From Thermococcus cleftensis (GTDB lineage: Archaea; Methanobacteriota_B; Thermococci; Thermococcales; Thermococcaceae): a stretch of DNA of 64,000 nucleotides. Below the pieces are notes generated by a model that was not told the origin of the DNA, did not search any database, and saw nothing but the letters and a program-made list of their open reading frames with translations. The stretch spans positions 1,214,322 to 1,278,321 of the forward strand of contig NC_018015.1 of assembly GCF_000265525.1 (NCBI RefSeq). Direction: 5' to 3'. Shown here piece after piece: positions 51,984-63,007 of the stretch. Each line of letters begins with the position of its first letter. Position 1 is the first letter of the stretch. The translations under genes were made by a program, and so were the position numbers.

Positions 51984-54900
51984 ATGTCGGCGGAGATTCA
52001 GGAGGTTAAGATCCTCGAGAAACCCTGGGTTGAGAAGTACCGGCCCCAGAGGCTCGACGACATCGTCGGTCAGGAGCACATAGTCAAGAGGCTCAAACAC
52101 TACGCTAAAACCGGTTCCATGCCGCACCTTCTCTTCGCGGGCCCGCCCGGTGTCGGGAAGTGCCTCACGGGGGACGCGAAGGTCATCGCCAACGGCGAGC
52201 TGACGACGATCGGGGAGCTCGTTGAGAGGATCGGCAACGGCAGGTTCGGGCCAACCCCGGTTAAGGGCCTTAAGGTTCTTGGCATTGACGAGGACGGCAG
52301 GCTTAGGGAACTTCCCGTGGAGTACGTTTACAAGGATAAGACGAACGAGCTTGTCAGGATAAGGACGGGGCTCGGGAGGGAGCTCAAGGTAACGCCCTAC
52401 CACCCCCTCCTCGTTAACAGAAAGAACGGCAGAATCGAGTGGGTGAAAGCGGAGGAGCTGGAACCTGGCGACAGGCTCGCCGTCCCGCGCTTCCTCCCCG
52501 CGGTTCTCGAGGAGGACCCGCTCGCCGAGTGGCTCGGATACTTCATAGGCGACGGTCACGCCGACGCGCAGAGCAACGTCATAACCTTCACGAACACGGA
52601 CGCAAAGCTTAGAAAGCGCTTCATGGAGCTTACGGAGAGGCTCTTTCCAGATGCAAAAATCAGGGAGAGACTCCACAGAAACCGCGCGCCCGACGTCTAC
52701 GTGAACTCGAAGATGGCCAAGGAGCTCGTCAAAGGCCTCGACCTCGCTGGCAGAAAGGCCGACAGAGTTTACATACCCCCCCGGGGGTGGAGGGGCCTAC
52801 GCTCCTTCCTGAGGGCCTACTTCGACTGCGACGCCGGCGTTGAGAGGGGGGGTATAGTCCTCTCCACCGCCAGCAGGGAGATGGTGGAGCAGATTTCTTA
52901 CGCCCTCGCCGGGCTGGGAATCACGGCCAAGGTCAAGGAAAGGCGCGTGAAGAAACGTCCCTACTACTACGTCGTCATATCCGGCTCGAACAACGTGTCG
53001 CGCTTCCTGGCTGAGGTTGGATTCTCGATTGAAGAGAAGAGAAGGAAAGCGGAGGCGCTCATAAGGAACCCCAACCCTAACGTCGGTTCCCTCTACGCTG
53101 ACAGGGAGCTGATTTCCTACGTCAGGGACAGGCTCAAGCTGAGGTTCTCAGATGACAAAGCCCGCTGGAGCCCTGAGAAAGCCAGGAAAATATCCTGGGA
53201 GCTCATGAAGGAAATCTACTACCGCCTCGATGAGCTTGAGAATCTGGAGAAAGCCCTGTCGAGGAGCATTCTGATAGACTGGAACCAGGTCGAGGAGAGG
53301 AGAAAGGAGATAGCGGAGAAGACCGGGATAAGGGCTGATAGAATCCTCGAGTACGTGAGGGGCAAGAGGAAGCCGAGCCTGAGGAACTACCTGAAAATAG
53401 CAAAGGCACTCGGCATTGACCTTGAGGAGACGGTAGAGGCAATGCGCCTCTTTGCCAGGAAGTACTCCAGCTATGCGGAGATTGGAAGGCTCGTTGGGAC
53501 GTGGAACTCAAGCGTCAGGATAATCCTCGAGGGCAACACGGAGAAGATAGAGACCCTTGAAGAGATCAGGAAGGCGGAGCTAGAACTCCTCAGGGGCATA
53601 CTGAATGATGAGAAGCTCAAGAGGGGAGTGGCCTACCTGATCTTCCTCGCCCAGAACGAGCTCGTGTGGGACGAGATAGTTGAGATCGAGAGGCTCAGGG
53701 GAGATTTTGTGATCTACGACCTGCACGTTCCCGGCTACCACAACTTCATCGGTGGGAACCTCCCGACGGTTCTCCACAACACGACCGCCGCTCTGGCCCT
53801 CGCTCGCGAGCTCTTCGGCGAGAACTGGAGGCACAACTTTTTGGAACTGAACGCAAGCGATGAACGCGGGATAAACGTTATCCGAGAGAAGGTGAAAGAA
53901 TTTGCAAGGACGAAGCCGGTCGCGGGGGCGAGCTTCAAGATAATCTTCCTCGACGAGGCAGACGCTTTGACCCAGGATGCCCAGCAGGCCCTGAGGAGAA
54001 CGATGGAGATGTTCTCCAACAACGTCCGCTTTATCTTGAGCTGCGTTACCGGCGATACGAGGATATACACCCCCGACGAGAGGGAGGTCAGGATAAGGGA
54101 CTTCCTGGGACACTTCGAGAGGGGGCTCCTGAGGGAGGTCAGCAACCGCGCCGGGAGGGACACGGTTATTGCCGCGGTTGCCTTCAACTCCAGGATTGTG
54201 GGCCACCCGGTCTTCAGGCTGACCCTTGAGAGCGGAAGGACGATAGAGGCAACCGGCGACCACATGTTCCTCACCCCTGAAGGCTGGGTTCAGACGTACG
54301 ACCTCAAGGAGGGCTCGGAGGTTCTCGTCAGGCCAACGCTTGAGGGAACCCCCTACGAGGAGGACCCGAGGCCGATAATTGACCTGGGGGACTTTTACGC
54401 CTTCCTGGAGAAGATCGAGAGGGAGCACGGGCTCAAGCCCATCGGCGAGGCCAGAACCTTCCGGGAGCTGCTGACTCGGGAGAAGGAGAAAATCCTCGCG
54501 AGGGCACTGGAGCTCAAGGCGGAGATGGAGAACGGCCTCACGGCGAGGGAGGCGGAGGTACTTGAGCTGATACCCGGGGAGTGGATTTCGAGGGAGGAGC
54601 TCCAGCGGAAGACCGGCCTCTCCCGCGTGAGGATCAACCAGCTCCTGAAGTCCCTGGAGGAGAAGGGCTACGTCGAGAGGAGGATTTCGGGGAAGGCCCA
54701 GCTCGTCAGGAAGGTTCGTGAAGGAAGGCCCCTGAGGAACCCGATGGACGTGAAGAGGGCCCTTGAGGAGGAGTTCGGGATAAGGATAAGCTACACCACC
54801 GTCAGGAAGCTCCTGGCCGGCGAGGTCAGCGGAATGGCCTACGACATACTCCGCGAGGTCAGGGAGAAGTGGCTCGTCCGCTACGACGACGAGAGGGCCG

Positions 54901-56405
54901 GAATCCTCGCGAGGGTTCTTGGATTCCTGCTCGGGGACGGCCACCTGGCCAAGGGAGTAAGGGTGTGGTTCAACTCGGGCAGGGAAGAGCTTGAGATGCT
55001 CGCCGAAGACCTCCGGAAGCTCGGCCTTTCGCCCTCTGAGATAATCGAGCGCGAATCCGGCTCGGAAATCAACGGGAGGCCTGTTAAGGGCAGAATCCAC
55101 ATGCTTTACGTGGACAGCTCGGCCTTCCATGCCCTCATGCGCTACTGGGGTGTCGAGGCCGGCAACAAAACGCGCAGGGGCTACCGCGTGCCGGAGTGGA
55201 TAAAGAAGGGCAACCTATTCGTCAAGAGGGAGTTCCTGCGCGGCCTCTTCGGCGCCGACGGGACAAGGCCGAGCGGAAGGCGCTACAACTTCAACGGGAT
55301 AAAGCTTGAGATGCGCGCGACCCGCGAGAGCCTTGAGCTCACGACGGAGTTCTTCAACGACCTCTCCGAGCTGTTGAGGGAATTCGACGTCGAGTCCAGA
55401 GTCACGGTCTCGCCCGTGGGCGACAGGTTCATAGTCCGCCTCGTGGTTACTCCCAACGACGCCAACTACCTCCGCTTCCTCAGCAGGGTCGGCTACGCCT
55501 ACGCCAAGGACAGCCACGCGAGGCTCGTTGGGGAGTACCTCAGGATCAAGCTCGCCTACAAGGAGATCGTCCTCCCGGAGCTGGCAGAGAAGGCCGTTGA
55601 GCTGGCAACGTCGTCCAACCCGACCAGCGCCGCCAGGCTTCTGGGCGTCAAGAGGGACTTCGTGGTCAGCAGGCTCAAGGGTAAAGAGATTGGCCTGACG
55701 AGGGACTTCATGACGTTCGAGGAATTCCTCCGGGAGAGAACCCTCGACGGCTACGTGGTCGAGAAGGTAATCCGGAAGGAAAACCTTGGGTACCTCGACG
55801 TCTACGACGTCACCTGCGCGAGGGACCACAGCTTCATCTCAAACGGCCTCATCAGCCACAACTGCAACTACTCCTCAAAGATCATCGAACCCATACAGTC
55901 GAGATGCGCCATCTTCCGCTTCAGGCCGCTGAGCGACGAGGACATAGCGAAGCGCATAAGGTACATAGCCGAGAACGAGGGACTGGAGCTTACCGAGGAC
56001 GGCCTGCAGGCCATACTGTACGTCGCAGAGGGGGACCTCAGGAGGGCGATAAACGTCCTGCAGGCGGCAGCGGCCCTCGACAGGAAGATAACCGATGAGA
56101 ACGTCTTCCTCGTGGCAAGCAGGGCGAGACCAGAGGACGTCCGCGAGATGATGCAGCTCGCTCTGGAGGGCAACTTCCTGAAGGCGAGGGAGAAGCTCAG
56201 GGAGATACTCCTCAAACAGGGCCTCAGCGGCGAGGACGTGCTGATTCAGATGCACAAGGAAGTGTTCAACCTGCCGATTCCGGAGGACAGGAAGGTCGCC
56301 CTGGCCGACAAGATAGGCGAGTACAACTTCCGCCTCGTTGAAGGGGCGAACGAGATGATACAGCTTGAGGCTTTACTCGCGCAGTTCACGATTATGGGCA
56401 AGTGA
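51984..56405 (+). CDS. rfcS: Replication factor C small subunit with two inteins
   Basis: A 1473-residue precursor. After removing the two inteins (residues 60-599 and 687-1293) the spliced product has 326 residues, the normal archaeal RFC-S length. The first extein ends inside Walker A, G-P-P-G-V-G-K followed by T-T; the second contains Walker B (I-F-L-D-E-A-D-A) and N-N-V-R-F-I-L-S; the third starts at C-N-Y-S-S-K, the sensor 1 region, and carries S-R-C. RFC loads the PCNA clamp with the large subunit encoded immediately downstream. GGTGG at 51973-51977 gives ATG 51984. Splicing is required for ATP binding. Confidence 0.97.
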   Translation: MSAEIQEVKILEKPWVEKYRPQRLDDIVGQEHIVKRLKHYAKTGSMPHLLFAGPPGVGKCLTGDAKVIANGELTTIGELVERIGNGRFGPTPVKGLKVLGIDEDGRLRELPVEYVYKDKTNELVRIRTGLGRELKVTPYHPLLVNRKNGRIEWVKAEELEPGDRLAVPRFLPAVLEEDPLAEWLGYFIGDGHADAQSNVITFTNTDAKLRKRFMELTERLFPDAKIRERLHRNRAPDVYVNSKMAKELVKGLDLAGRKADRVYIPPRGWRGLRSFLRAYFDCDAGVERGGIVLSTASREMVEQISYALAGLGITAKVKERRVKKRPYYYVVISGSNNVSRFLAEVGFSIEEKRRKAEALIRNPNPNVGSLYADRELISYVRDRLKLRFSDDKARWSPEKARKISWELMKEIYYRLDELENLEKALSRSILIDWNQVEERRKEIAEKTGIRADRILEYVRGKRKPSLRNYLKIAKALGIDLEETVEAMRLFARKYSSYAEIGRLVGTWNSSVRIILEGNTEKIETLEEIRKAELELLRGILNDEKLKRGVAYLIFLAQNELVWDEIVEIERLRGDFVIYDLHVPGYHNFIGGNLPTVLHNTTAALALARELFGENWRHNFLELNASDERGINVIREKVKEFARTKPVAGASFKIIFLDEADALTQDAQQALRRTMEMFSNNVRFILSCVTGDTRIYTPDEREVRIRDFLGHFERGLLREVSNRAGRDTVIAAVAFNSRIVGHPVFRLTLESGRTIEATGDHMFLTPEGWVQTYDLKEGSEVLVRPTLEGTPYEEDPRPIIDLGDFYAFLEKIEREHGLKPIGEARTFRELLTREKEKILARALELKAEMENGLTAREAEVLELIPGEWISREELQRKTGLSRVRINQLLKSLEEKGYVERRISGKAQLVRKVREGRPLRNPMDVKRALEEEFGIRISYTTVRKLLAGEVSGMAYDILREVREKWLVRYDDERAGILARVLGFLLGDGHLAKGVRVWFNSGREELEMLAEDLRKLGLSPSEIIERESGSEINGRPVKGRIHMLYVDSSAFHALMRYWGVEAGNKTRRGYRVPEWIKKGNLFVKREFLRGLFGADGTRPSGRRYNFNGIKLEMRATRESLELTTEFFNDLSELLREFDVESRVTVSPVGDRFIVRLVVTPNDANYLRFLSRVGYAYAKDSHARLVGEYLRIKLAYKEIVLPELAEKAVELATSSNPTSAARLLGVKRDFVVSRLKGKEIGLTRDFMTFEEFLRERTLDGYVVEKVIRKENLGYLDVYDVTCARDHSFISNGLISHNCNYSSKIIEPIQSRCAIFRFRPLSDEDIAKRIRYIAENEGLELTEDGLQAILYVAEGDLRRAINVLQAAAALDRKITDENVFLVASRARPEDVREMMQLALEGNFLKAREKLREILLKQGLSGEDVLIQMHKEVFNLPIPEDRKVALADKIGEYNFRLVEGANEMIQLEALLAQFTIMGK
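52161..53780 (+). mobile_element. Intein 1 of RFC small subunit (Walker A site), LAGLIDADG type
   Basis: A 540-residue intein. Starts C-L-T-G-D at residue 60 of the precursor; ends V-L-H-N before the +1 Thr. Block-type sequences (T-P-Y-H-P-L-L after the splice start) and two LAGLIDADG motifs (L-G-Y-F-I-G-D-G-H and [10 protein letters not shown]) indicate a homing endonuclease that looks intact. Near 53310-53450 an XRE-like helix-turn-helix ([13 protein letters not shown]) is present. It occupies the same P-loop site known as RFC-a in Pyrococcus inteins. Confidence 0.93.
54042..55862 (+). mobile_element. Intein 2 of RFC small subunit (sensor 1 site), LAGLIDADG type
   Basis: A 607-residue intein. 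Starts C-V-T-G-D at precursor residue 687 and ends I-S-H-N before the +1 Cys of C-N-Y-S-S-K. LAGLIDADG motifs are [10 protein letters not shown] and [10 protein letters not shown]. Between the splicing N-block and the endonuclease, a winged-helix-like segment (about 54537-54690: [15 protein letters not shown], then [11 protein letters not shown]) sits as an extra DNA-binding module. It matches the second RFC intein position known from Pyrococcus. Confidence 0.93.
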
Positions 56406-56410
56406 TGGCC

Positions 56411-57907
56411 ATGCAGGAAGTGCCCTGGGTTGAGAAGTACCGGCCGAGGAAGCTCAGCGAGATAGTGAACCAGGAGAAGGCCATAGAGCAGGTGAGGGCC
56501 TGGGTGGAGGCCTGGCTCCACGGCAACCCGCCGAAGAAGAAGGCGCTGATCTTGGCAGGTCCACCGGGAGTGGGCAAGACGACGACGGTTTACGCTTTAG
56601 CAAATGAGTACGGCTTCGAGGTCATCGAGCTGAACGCGAGCGACGAGAGAACCTTTGAGAAGATAGAGCGCTACGTCCAGGCAGCTTACACGCTCGACAT
56701 CCTCGGGAAGAGGAGGAAACTGATATTCCTCGATGAAGCTGACAACATCGAGCCGAGCGGGGCGAGGGAGATAGCGAAGCTCATCGACAGGGCCAGGAAC
56801 CCGATAATAATGAGCGCCAACCACTACTGGGAGGTGCCGAGGGAGATAAGGAACAAGGCGCAGATAGTCGAGTACAAGCGCCTAACGCAGAGGGACATCA
56901 TCAAAGCTTTGATCCGGATTCTCAAGCGCGAGGGCAAGACCGTCCCGAAGGAAATTCTATACGAGATAGCCAAGCGCGCCAGCGGCGATTTGAGGGCGGC
57001 CATAAACGACCTCCAGACGGTGGTTACCGGCGGAACTGAGGACGCGAAGGAAGTTTTAGCCTACCGCGACGTGGAGAAGAGCGTCTTCCAGGCGCTGGCG
57101 CAGATATTCGCCACGGACAACGCGAAGAAGGCCAAGATGGCCACTCTCGGCGTGGATATGTTCCCCCACGAGCTCCTCCAGTGGATAGACGAGAACGTCC
57201 CCTACGTCTACTACAGGCCGGAGGACATTGCTCGCGCCTACGAGGCCCTCAGCAGGGCCGACATATACCTCGGCAGGGCACAGAGGACAGGGAACTACTC
57301 GCTATGGAAGTACGCCACCGACATGATGACCGCTGGAGTTGCCGTCGCGGGGGTTAAGAAGAAGGGCTTCGTGAGGATTTACCCGCCGAAGACGATAAAG
57401 CTCCTCACCGAGAGCAAGGCGGAGCGCTCGCTGAGGGATTCGATAGTCAAGAAGGTCATGAGCGAGATGCACATGGCGAGGCCAGAAGCCCTGGAGACGC
57501 TCCACTACCTCAGGGTAATCTTCGAGAACAACCCCGATTTGGCGGCGCACTTCACCGTCTTCCTCGACCTGAGCGAGAAAGAGGTCGAGTTCCTGGCGGG
57601 GGATTCAGAGAAGGCCAGGACGATTTGGGGCAAGGCGATGAACATCGAGAAGAAGCTCAAGGAGCGGGGCAGGCTGGAGGAGAGCGTCCGCGAGGGCCTC
57701 GCGAGGGCGAAGGAAGAGGCCAAAGAGTCCCCCACTGCTGAGGAGCAAGAGACCGGGGAAGTTGCCAAACCCGAGACGGCTGAAGGGGAACTCACGGAGG
57801 AAGAACTGGAAGAGGCCGAGAAAGAAATCGAGCCCCTCGGCAGGAAGAAGCCCGAAAAGAAGAAGGGCAAGCAGGCGACGCTGTTTGACTTCCTCGGGAA
57901 GAAGTGA
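56411..57907 (+). CDS. rfcL: Replication factor C large subunit
   Basis: A 498-residue AAA+ protein with Walker [10 protein letters not shown] near residue 50 uninterrupted by an intein, and Walker B I-F-L-D-E-A-D-N. The box VII arginine-finger-type region and a long acidic tail rich in Glu follow; the last residues Q-A-T-L-F-D-F-L form the PCNA-interacting PIP box. It is the single L subunit in the RFC complex (1 L with 4 S). It starts just after the RFC-S stop, and an ATG at 56411 is selected by family start (E-V-P-W-V-E-K-Y) over the overlapping ATG 56405. Confidence 0.96.
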   Translation: MQEVPWVEKYRPRKLSEIVNQEKAIEQVRAWVEAWLHGNPPKKKALILAGPPGVGKTTTVYALANEYGFEVIELNASDERTFEKIERYVQAAYTLDILGKRRKLIFLDEADNIEPSGAREIAKLIDRARNPIIMSANHYWEVPREIRNKAQIVEYKRLTQRDIIKALIRILKREGKTVPKEILYEIAKRASGDLRAAINDLQTVVTGGTEDAKEVLAYRDVEKSVFQALAQIFATDNAKKAKMATLGVDMFPHELLQWIDENVPYVYYRPEDIARAYEALSRADIYLGRAQRTGNYSLWKYATDMMTAGVAVAGVKKKGFVRIYPPKTIKLLTESKAERSLRDSIVKKVMSEMHMARPEALETLHYLRVIFENNPDLAAHFTVFLDLSEKEVEFLAGDSEKARTIWGKAMNIEKKLKERGRLEESVREGLARAKEEAKESPTAEEQETGEVAKPETAEGELTEEELEEAEKEIEPLGRKKPEKKKGKQATLFDFLGKK

Positions 57908-57919
57908 AGGAACTGCTCT

Positions 57920-58942
57920 TTATCCTTCTTTTAATTCGATATCGGCGCACACCTTGAAAACGTACGGCTTGAAGTCGCTCACCTTCTTCACCCTCACCGA
58001 GCAGTCCCTTCCGAGCTTTGCGCACTCCTCAAGGATTCTTCTTCGGAAGGCGTCGAGCTCACTCTCATGCACGAAGTCGTAGTAGTGGAGCCACCTCTTG
58101 GCTTTGTCCAGCGTTAGGGCGAGGGCATCAACGCCCCTCGGCGTCGGGCTTACCACGCGGTCATACTTTGGTAACTCGGGGAGAACCTTGAAGGCATCGC
58201 CGTGTATGAACTCTATCTCGCCCCTCAGCCTCTTCCTGTTCCGCTCGATGTTCTCAAGGCCGAGCTCGTAGGCTTCTCTGTTCAGCTCCACCGCCGTTAT
58301 CTTGGCCTTTCTATAGCGCGCTATGACGAGCGCATAGGGCAGAACCCCTGCAAAGGGAATCAGAATCCTCTCGCCGTCGCGGACGAGCTGGGCCAGGCGG
58401 TAGCGCTCGCCCTTCATCCTCGGGTTGAAGAAAACCCTGGAGAGGTCAACCTTAATCTCGACGCCGTTCTCCCTGTGGACTGTTTCGAGCCTGTTCTCGC
58501 CCCAGATTATCGAGTAGTCCCTTATCCTAAACGCTCCCTCGTGGAAACCCTTCCTGGCAATGACTTTCAGGAACGGGTGAACCTTCCTCAGCCCCCAGAC
58601 GATGTCATCAACGCGGTGCTCCAGTTCGGGAGGAATCTGGATTATCGCTATGTCGCCTATCACATCGTAGCGCCTTAGGTGTTTCAGCTCCTCCGCGCTC
58701 AGCCTTTCAGCTAAGACACTCTCAAGGTTCCTGTAAATCTGCCTCTCCGGCCTGAGGGGAAGCTCCACCGGGAGAACCTCGTAGCCGAGCGAGTGAGCCC
58801 TCTCGTCCTCGATGACCGGTAGGAGGACAAAGTCACCCTCCCTCCTTGGCCTCCTCTTCCCGTCGTAGAGGTTCAGCTTTTTCAGCTTCCGTTTCGCGTA
58901 CTCTGCTTCAGTCCTTGCTACCTTTACCGCCGGCATTATCAT
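57920..58942 (-). CDS. Trm5-like SAM-dependent tRNA methyltransferase
   Basis: A 340-residue class I methyltransferase of the Trm5 family. The N-terminal region ends in V-D-L-S-R-V-F-F-N-P-R-M; the SAM site is in L-I-P-F-A-G-V-L-P-Y near residue 200 with A-V-E-L-N-R near 222, and the motif IV region reads S-P-T-P-R-G, unlike the N-L-P motif of Trm5b, which points to the Trm5a/Taw22 branch for m1G37 or wyosine precursors (inference). ATG 58942 lies two nt after a GGGAG site and overlaps the 3' end of the DUF835 gene by 35 bases. Confidence 0.8.
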   Translation of the reverse strand: MIMPAVKVARTEAEYAKRKLKKLNLYDGKRRPRREGDFVLLPVIEDERAHSLGYEVLPVELPLRPERQIYRNLESVLAERLSAEELKHLRRYDVIGDIAIIQIPPELEHRVDDIVWGLRKVHPFLKVIARKGFHEGAFRIRDYSIIWGENRLETVHRENGVEIKVDLSRVFFNPRMKGERYRLAQLVRDGERILIPFAGVLPYALVIARYRKAKITAVELNREAYELGLENIERNRKRLRGEIEFIHGDAFKVLPELPKYDRVVSPTPRGVDALALTLDKAKRWLHYYDFVHESELDAFRRRILEECAKLGRDCSVRVKKVSDFKPYVFKVCADIELKEG

Positions 58943-59747
58943 CTTCTCCCGATTTTTCACTTCCTGTGAGCCTCTCGAGGTCCTCCCTCCGTACGGTTCC
59001 GAAGAACGCCTTCTCTGAGAGAATATCCTCGATCTCCCTGAAATCTGGCCTTTTAAATTCTCTCGCCAGCACTGCAAACCTCTTTGAACCCAGGAGCTCT
59101 GGTGAAGCCATAACTATCATATATGCCCCTGCGGCAAGGGCGTAGTCCCGCAGGGTGAAGAGGAACTTAGCTATCGCTCTGAAGTCGGAGTAGAACATAA
59201 GGTACTCGATACCCTCCACGTAAACCGCCCCTCCGGGGTGTTCCCTCATGAACCTTACTGCCTCTTCCCTTAGAACGTGGAGACTGCTTGGACTGACCGC
59301 CAGGGGATGTCGCACGTTGCTGAGCCAGAGGAACACGTTGGGCTGGAATCCGAAGGTCGAAATCCATTCCTCGCGGGGTCTCCTGCTTATGACCATCAAA
59401 GGCACCTTCTTGAGGTGGAGTATTTTCAGCACCATCTCCGCCTCGTCCTCGTTTTCCACTAGGAAAACACTGGACTTTCCTATCCCAACTCCTGGCATCG
59501 GGAGTATCCGGGGGGTTCCCCTGAAAAGCTCCCTCATCGCGAGCAGGGATATGGTAACAAAGGCCGCCAGTGCAACGATTTCAGGGGCCCTTGGGGGGAT
59601 GCTCCCAAGGAACGCGCCGAGTGTCAGGGCAATGCCTGCCAGCGTGAAGAGGGTGAAGACTACCGACAGCTCAAGAGAGTACTCTACCTTTTGGGATTCG
59701 TCTCGGAGGTGAAGAAGCCATATCCTGACGAGCAGGTACCCTGACAC
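58908..59747 (-). CDS. DUF835 family membrane protein, start apparently frame-disrupted
   Basis: A 279-residue DUF835 protein with two or three N-terminal membrane segments and a C-terminal soluble DUF835 domain (about 90-250; V-Y-V-E-G-I-E-Y-L and F-L-F-T-L-R-D-Y-A-L). The annotated GTG 59747 has no ribosome site and cuts into a hydrophobic segment. An ATG at 59802 followed by a G-run (59792-59797 on the plus strand, six C) would be in frame if the run had five bases: it would add M-V-G-A-I-D-A-V-T-F-V-E-G-L. The gene therefore looks damaged or mis-sequenced at its start. Function unknown. Confidence 0.72.
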   Translation of the reverse strand: MSGYLLVRIWLLHLRDESQKVEYSLELSVVFTLFTLAGIALTLGAFLGSIPPRAPEIVALAAFVTISLLAMRELFRGTPRILPMPGVGIGKSSVFLVENEDEAEMVLKILHLKKVPLMVISRRPREEWISTFGFQPNVFLWLSNVRHPLAVSPSSLHVLREEAVRFMREHPGGAVYVEGIEYLMFYSDFRAIAKFLFTLRDYALAAGAYMIVMASPELLGSKRFAVLAREFKRPDFREIEDILSEKAFFGTVRREDLERLTGSEKSGEDDNAGGKGSKD

Positions 59748-59828
59748 CCCTGCCAGCAGGAGTCCCTCAACGAAAGTTACCGCATCGATGGCCCCCCACC
59801 ATTCTCCATTGATCGGAGGGGTATTAAA

Positions 59829-60755
59829 CTATTTCCAGTACGGCTCCCTCATCTGGACAACCTCTCGGAAGATGCCCACGAGCTCGGCATCGCTCGCGCC
59901 GCTTCTCAGTGCCGAGGCGAAGTCCACCAGGTCGTTCTTCCTCAGAAGGCAGGTCTTGAACTTGCCGTCCGAGGTAACCCTCAGGCGCGTGCAGTTGGCG
60001 CAGAAGACGGTGTTGTGCATCGCCCTGACCACCTCAACCTCCGCAATGCCATAGTCCGTGGGGACGAAGTATTTCTTCCGCCTGTGCATTCTCCTCTCCC
60101 TTACCTCAACTGCCCTCTTTTCCAGCTCTCTCTCCACTGGCTTGAGGGGATAGAAGTACTTCCTGAAGAAGCCCGTATGGGTCATCTCCCTCGGCGCTTC
60201 CAGCTCGATGAGCTGGAGAATTGCTCCGGTCTTTGCCGCGAAGTCGATCATTTCCCATATCTCGGCGTCGTTTAAGCCCCTCATCACGGTCATGTTGAGC
60301 TTAACCGGGCTGAGATACTTGACGGCCTCTTCAATGCCCTCCAAAACGGTATCGAGCATATCGACGCCGGTGATTTTTCTGTAAACGTCCGGCCTTAGAC
60401 TGTGAAGTGAGACGTTCACCCTGTCGAGGCCGGCCTCGGCCAGTGGCTTGGCGAGCTCCTTTAAGCGACTCCCGTTGGTGGTCATGCTTAGATCCTTCAC
60501 ATAGGGCTTTATCCTCTTCACTATCTCGATTATGTCACTCCTAACGGTTGGCTCCCCGCCCGTGAGCTTTACCTTCATTATTCCCAGCCTGGAGGCTATC
60601 CTGACGAGCCTCTCTATTTCAGCGGGCGTCAGCTCGAGTCTCGCGTTGAAGTGCTGCCCCTCGCGGTGACAGAAGAAGCACCGGAAGTTGCAGTCCTGGG
60701 TGAGGGAGATGCGCAGGTTCGTTACTGGCCGGCCGAAGCGGTCGTAGAGGGTCAT
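59829..60755 (-). CDS. moaA: GTP 3',8-cyclase MoaA
   Basis: A 308-residue radical SAM enzyme that starts molybdopterin (in Thermococcales, tungstopterin) synthesis. The N-terminal cluster is C-N-F-R-C-F-F-C (Cys22, 26, 29); the C-terminal [4Fe-4S] cluster uses Cys in C-A-N-C-T-R-L-R and K-T-C-L-L. G-G-E-P near residue 67 is the SAM motif. The C-terminal G-G dipeptide typical of bacterial MoaA is not present, as in several archaeal forms. ATG 60755 follows GGTGG; a minus-strand TATA (TTTTTAAG) is at 60785-60792. Confidence 0.92.
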   Translation of the reverse strand: MTLYDRFGRPVTNLRISLTQDCNFRCFFCHREGQHFNARLELTPAEIERLVRIASRLGIMKVKLTGGEPTVRSDIIEIVKRIKPYVKDLSMTTNGSRLKELAKPLAEAGLDRVNVSLHSLRPDVYRKITGVDMLDTVLEGIEEAVKYLSPVKLNMTVMRGLNDAEIWEMIDFAAKTGAILQLIELEAPREMTHTGFFRKYFYPLKPVERELEKRAVEVRERRMHRRKKYFVPTDYGIAEVEVVRAMHNTVFCANCTRLRVTSDGKFKTCLLRKNDLVDFASALRSGASDAELVGIFREVVQMREPYWK

Positions 60756-60784
60756 TCAACCACCGCACTGATTAGATTGAAGGG

Positions 60785-60792
60785 CTTAAAAA
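60785..60792 (-). promoter_or_regulatory. TATA box for moaA
   Basis: TTTTTAAG on the minus strand, about 33 nt before ATG 60755. Confidence 0.55.
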
Positions 60793-60879
60793 AAGGTTTT
60801 GGGTAAGTGGTTTCGTTTAACAGTTCTAATCGAAAACTACAAGTACGTGGAGGGGCAAGTTAAGAGCAGGGGGTTTTCC

Positions 60880-61623
60880 ATGAACATAGAGGAAATTAAG
60901 GCCCAGCTTTCCCGCCTGGAGTCTCTCCACTCCGCTTTTGAGGCCAGATTTCCGGCGCTCTACAGTGAGAAAGACAGAGAGTCCCTTCTGGAAACCATCA
61001 AGGCCCTTCACGCCGTATCAAGGGAGAAGCTCGAGGTATCCTCCTCCCTCTACCGAGAGATGAGCGGAATTGGAAGCCACGCTGAGGCCCAGGCCAAGGA
61101 GCTTTACCGGAACGAGCACCAAATGAAGTTCAGGCTTGAGGAACTGCTCTCCCTTCTGTCCAGGGACGACTACGACGCCCGCATGAAGCTTGAGACCACC
61201 ATGGAGCGTCTCGTCCAGTTCCATAGAGTCTACGACTACGCGGTCAGAAAGGCCCTCGGTGAGCTGATGGGTGAGGTCGAGGGAATGGCTCTTCTGGCGG
61301 AAGGCGAAAAGGAGAAAAAGGTACCTGCTGGTATAATGGAAGAGCTTAGAAAAATCAAGACGCTTGAGGCCGAACTCGATACTCTCAAGCGGTTCCTCCT
61401 CAGGCTTTACCTTCACCCAGGGGACGTGCACAAGGTCGAGGAGGCCCTGAGGGACTGGCACTCCAGGGGCCTGCTCTGGGTCGAGGCGAGAAACGTGGAG
61501 AAGTTGAGCGGCGTCGAGAACGCCGGCGAGATACTGGAGGGTCTGGCGCTCATAGGAGTGGTGGAAAAGAAGATGAGGGGTGGTGAAGGTGTCTACAGAC
61601 ACAGGAGTTACAGTTCGGGTTAG
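60880..61623 (+). CDS. Coiled-coil protein with C-terminal winged-helix-like end
   Basis: A 247-residue protein built mainly of long charged helices (Leu heptads in residues 1-60 and 100-190), ending in a compact region ([14 protein letters not shown]) resembling a winged-helix recognition segment. No known family. ATG 60880 is selected because CAGGGGG is six bases before it. Its 3' end overlaps the FAU-1 gene by 35 bases, suggesting co-regulation with an RNA-binding protein. The plus-strand promoter is not obvious; a distant GCTTAAAA at 60784-60791 would leave a long leader. Confidence 0.65.
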   Translation: MNIEEIKAQLSRLESLHSAFEARFPALYSEKDRESLLETIKALHAVSREKLEVSSSLYREMSGIGSHAEAQAKELYRNEHQMKFRLEELLSLLSRDDYDARMKLETTMERLVQFHRVYDYAVRKALGELMGEVEGMALLAEGEKEKKVPAGIMEELRKIKTLEAELDTLKRFLLRLYLHPGDVHKVEEALRDWHSRGLLWVEARNVEKLSGVENAGEILEGLALIGVVEKKMRGGEGVYRHRSYSSG

Positions 61624-63004
61624 GGGCATATACAGCACTGCCCTCACCAAGCTGTTCCTCGACAGGGGCTTCGGAATTTCCCAGCCGAGCAACAAGATCG
61701 TTGAGAGGCTTGGGCTTGAGAAGACCTACGACGAGTTCGACGTCGATGTTTACGACAAGAAGGATCACCACGGGGTCGTGCTCGTTGGCACGAAGGTCGA
61801 TGCCGTCAAGGAGGTTCTCGAGGAGGAGTTCATAGACGTCTTCTTCAGAAAGCTCCCCTACCAGCTCTACGGCATATACAAGGGCATAGTCGTCCAGAGA
61901 GATGAAAGGTACGTTTACGTGGACATAGGGAGCGCGATAGGTACGATTCCCGTTAAGGACATTCCCCGTGCGAGGGAAGGTGATGAACTCCTCGTCCAGG
62001 TCAAGAAGCACAACGTTCTCCCCCAGCTGAGCGTCACGCTCACAATTCCCGGTGACTACGCCGTGCTGATTCCCAAGCCCGTTGGTGCTCAGAGACATGT
62101 CAAGATATCCCGCAAGATAAGGGAGCAGAGCGAGCGCGAGAGGCTCCGCATTCTCGGCCTGAGCGTCGATCTGGGTGAGTGGGGGATACTCTGGAGAACC
62201 GCCGCCGCCTACAAGGACTGGAACCTCCTCAGAGACGAGATAATAAAGCTCTCCAAGCTGGCCGACAGCCTCAAGAAGGCAGACTCCCACGACGCCCCCG
62301 CGCTCATCATTGAGGGAAGAAACATCTACGAGGTCGAGTTCGGCGGCGGGGCGAAGAAGAAGCTCGACGAGATACGGAACAGGGTCGTTCCGACCGTTGA
62401 TGGCCATCACCAGCTCAAGGCGTACGATTTGGAGCTCGGCTTTGCCGTCGAGATAGCGGAGGGGATACTTTCCAGGGTTCCTGGACAGAGGGAGAAGGTT
62501 AAGCAGGGGCTCTGGGAGGCCCTAGTTGAGAACAAGGGACCGAGGAGGGGCTGGCTCTTCAGCCTGGAGCATTACAAGCCGGACGGTCAGAGGATAAAGA
62601 TAGGCCCCGGTGAGGTTCAGGAGGTGTCAATGGAGCCGCTCAAGGTCACGGTAAAGAGGCACCTCAAGCCCGGCAAGTTCTACGACGGCCTCGACCTGCC
62701 CATAGAGTTCGGCGACTACGTGATAACCGAGATAGAGGCTGGAAAGTGGTGGTTCGTGCACCGCTACTACGACCGCGACGGCAACCTGAAGGGCGAGTAC
62801 TACAACATCAACACGCCGGTCGAGATATACCCGGACAGGGCCCGTTACGTGGACCTCGAGGTGGACATAGTCAGGTGGCCCGACGGCAAGAAGGAGATAA
62901 TCGACAAGGAGAAGTTAGCTGAACACTACGAGGAGGGCGTAATAAGCGAGAAGCTCTACCGGGCGGTGCTGAGAATAGTCCAGGAGGTTTACGAGCGGAT
63001 TTGA
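61589..63004 (+). CDS. FAU-1, AU-rich RNA-binding RNase E/G-like protein
   Basis: A 471-residue protein with an N-terminal S1/RNase E/G-like RNA-binding region (Y-G-I-Y-K-G-I-V then [10 protein letters not shown]) and a C-terminal DUF402 domain (about 300-471; [28 protein letters not shown]). This is the Thermococcales FAU-1 family; the Pyrococcus protein binds AU-rich RNA and may cleave 5S rRNA precursors. GTG 61589 is selected because GGTGA at 61582-61586 precedes it and the family start S-T-D-T agrees. Overlaps the coiled-coil gene by 35 bases. Confidence 0.85.
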   Translation: MSTDTGVTVRVRGIYSTALTKLFLDRGFGISQPSNKIVERLGLEKTYDEFDVDVYDKKDHHGVVLVGTKVDAVKEVLEEEFIDVFFRKLPYQLYGIYKGIVVQRDERYVYVDIGSAIGTIPVKDIPRAREGDELLVQVKKHNVLPQLSVTLTIPGDYAVLIPKPVGAQRHVKISRKIREQSERERLRILGLSVDLGEWGILWRTAAAYKDWNLLRDEIIKLSKLADSLKKADSHDAPALIIEGRNIYEVEFGGGAKKKLDEIRNRVVPTVDGHHQLKAYDLELGFAVEIAEGILSRVPGQREKVKQGLWEALVENKGPRRGWLFSLEHYKPDGQRIKIGPGEVQEVSMEPLKVTVKRHLKPGKFYDGLDLPIEFGDYVITEIEAGKWWFVHRYYDRDGNLKGEYYNINTPVEIYPDRARYVDLEVDIVRWPDGKKEIIDKEKLAEHYEEGVISEKLYRAVLRIVQEVYERI

Positions 63005-63007
63005 GCC

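Noticed and set aside
53580-55130. A 516-codon antisense ORF opposite the RFC small subunit and inteins
   Set aside because: It is the mirror of GC-rich codons in a certain gene, lacks motifs and has no promoter or ribosome site of its own.
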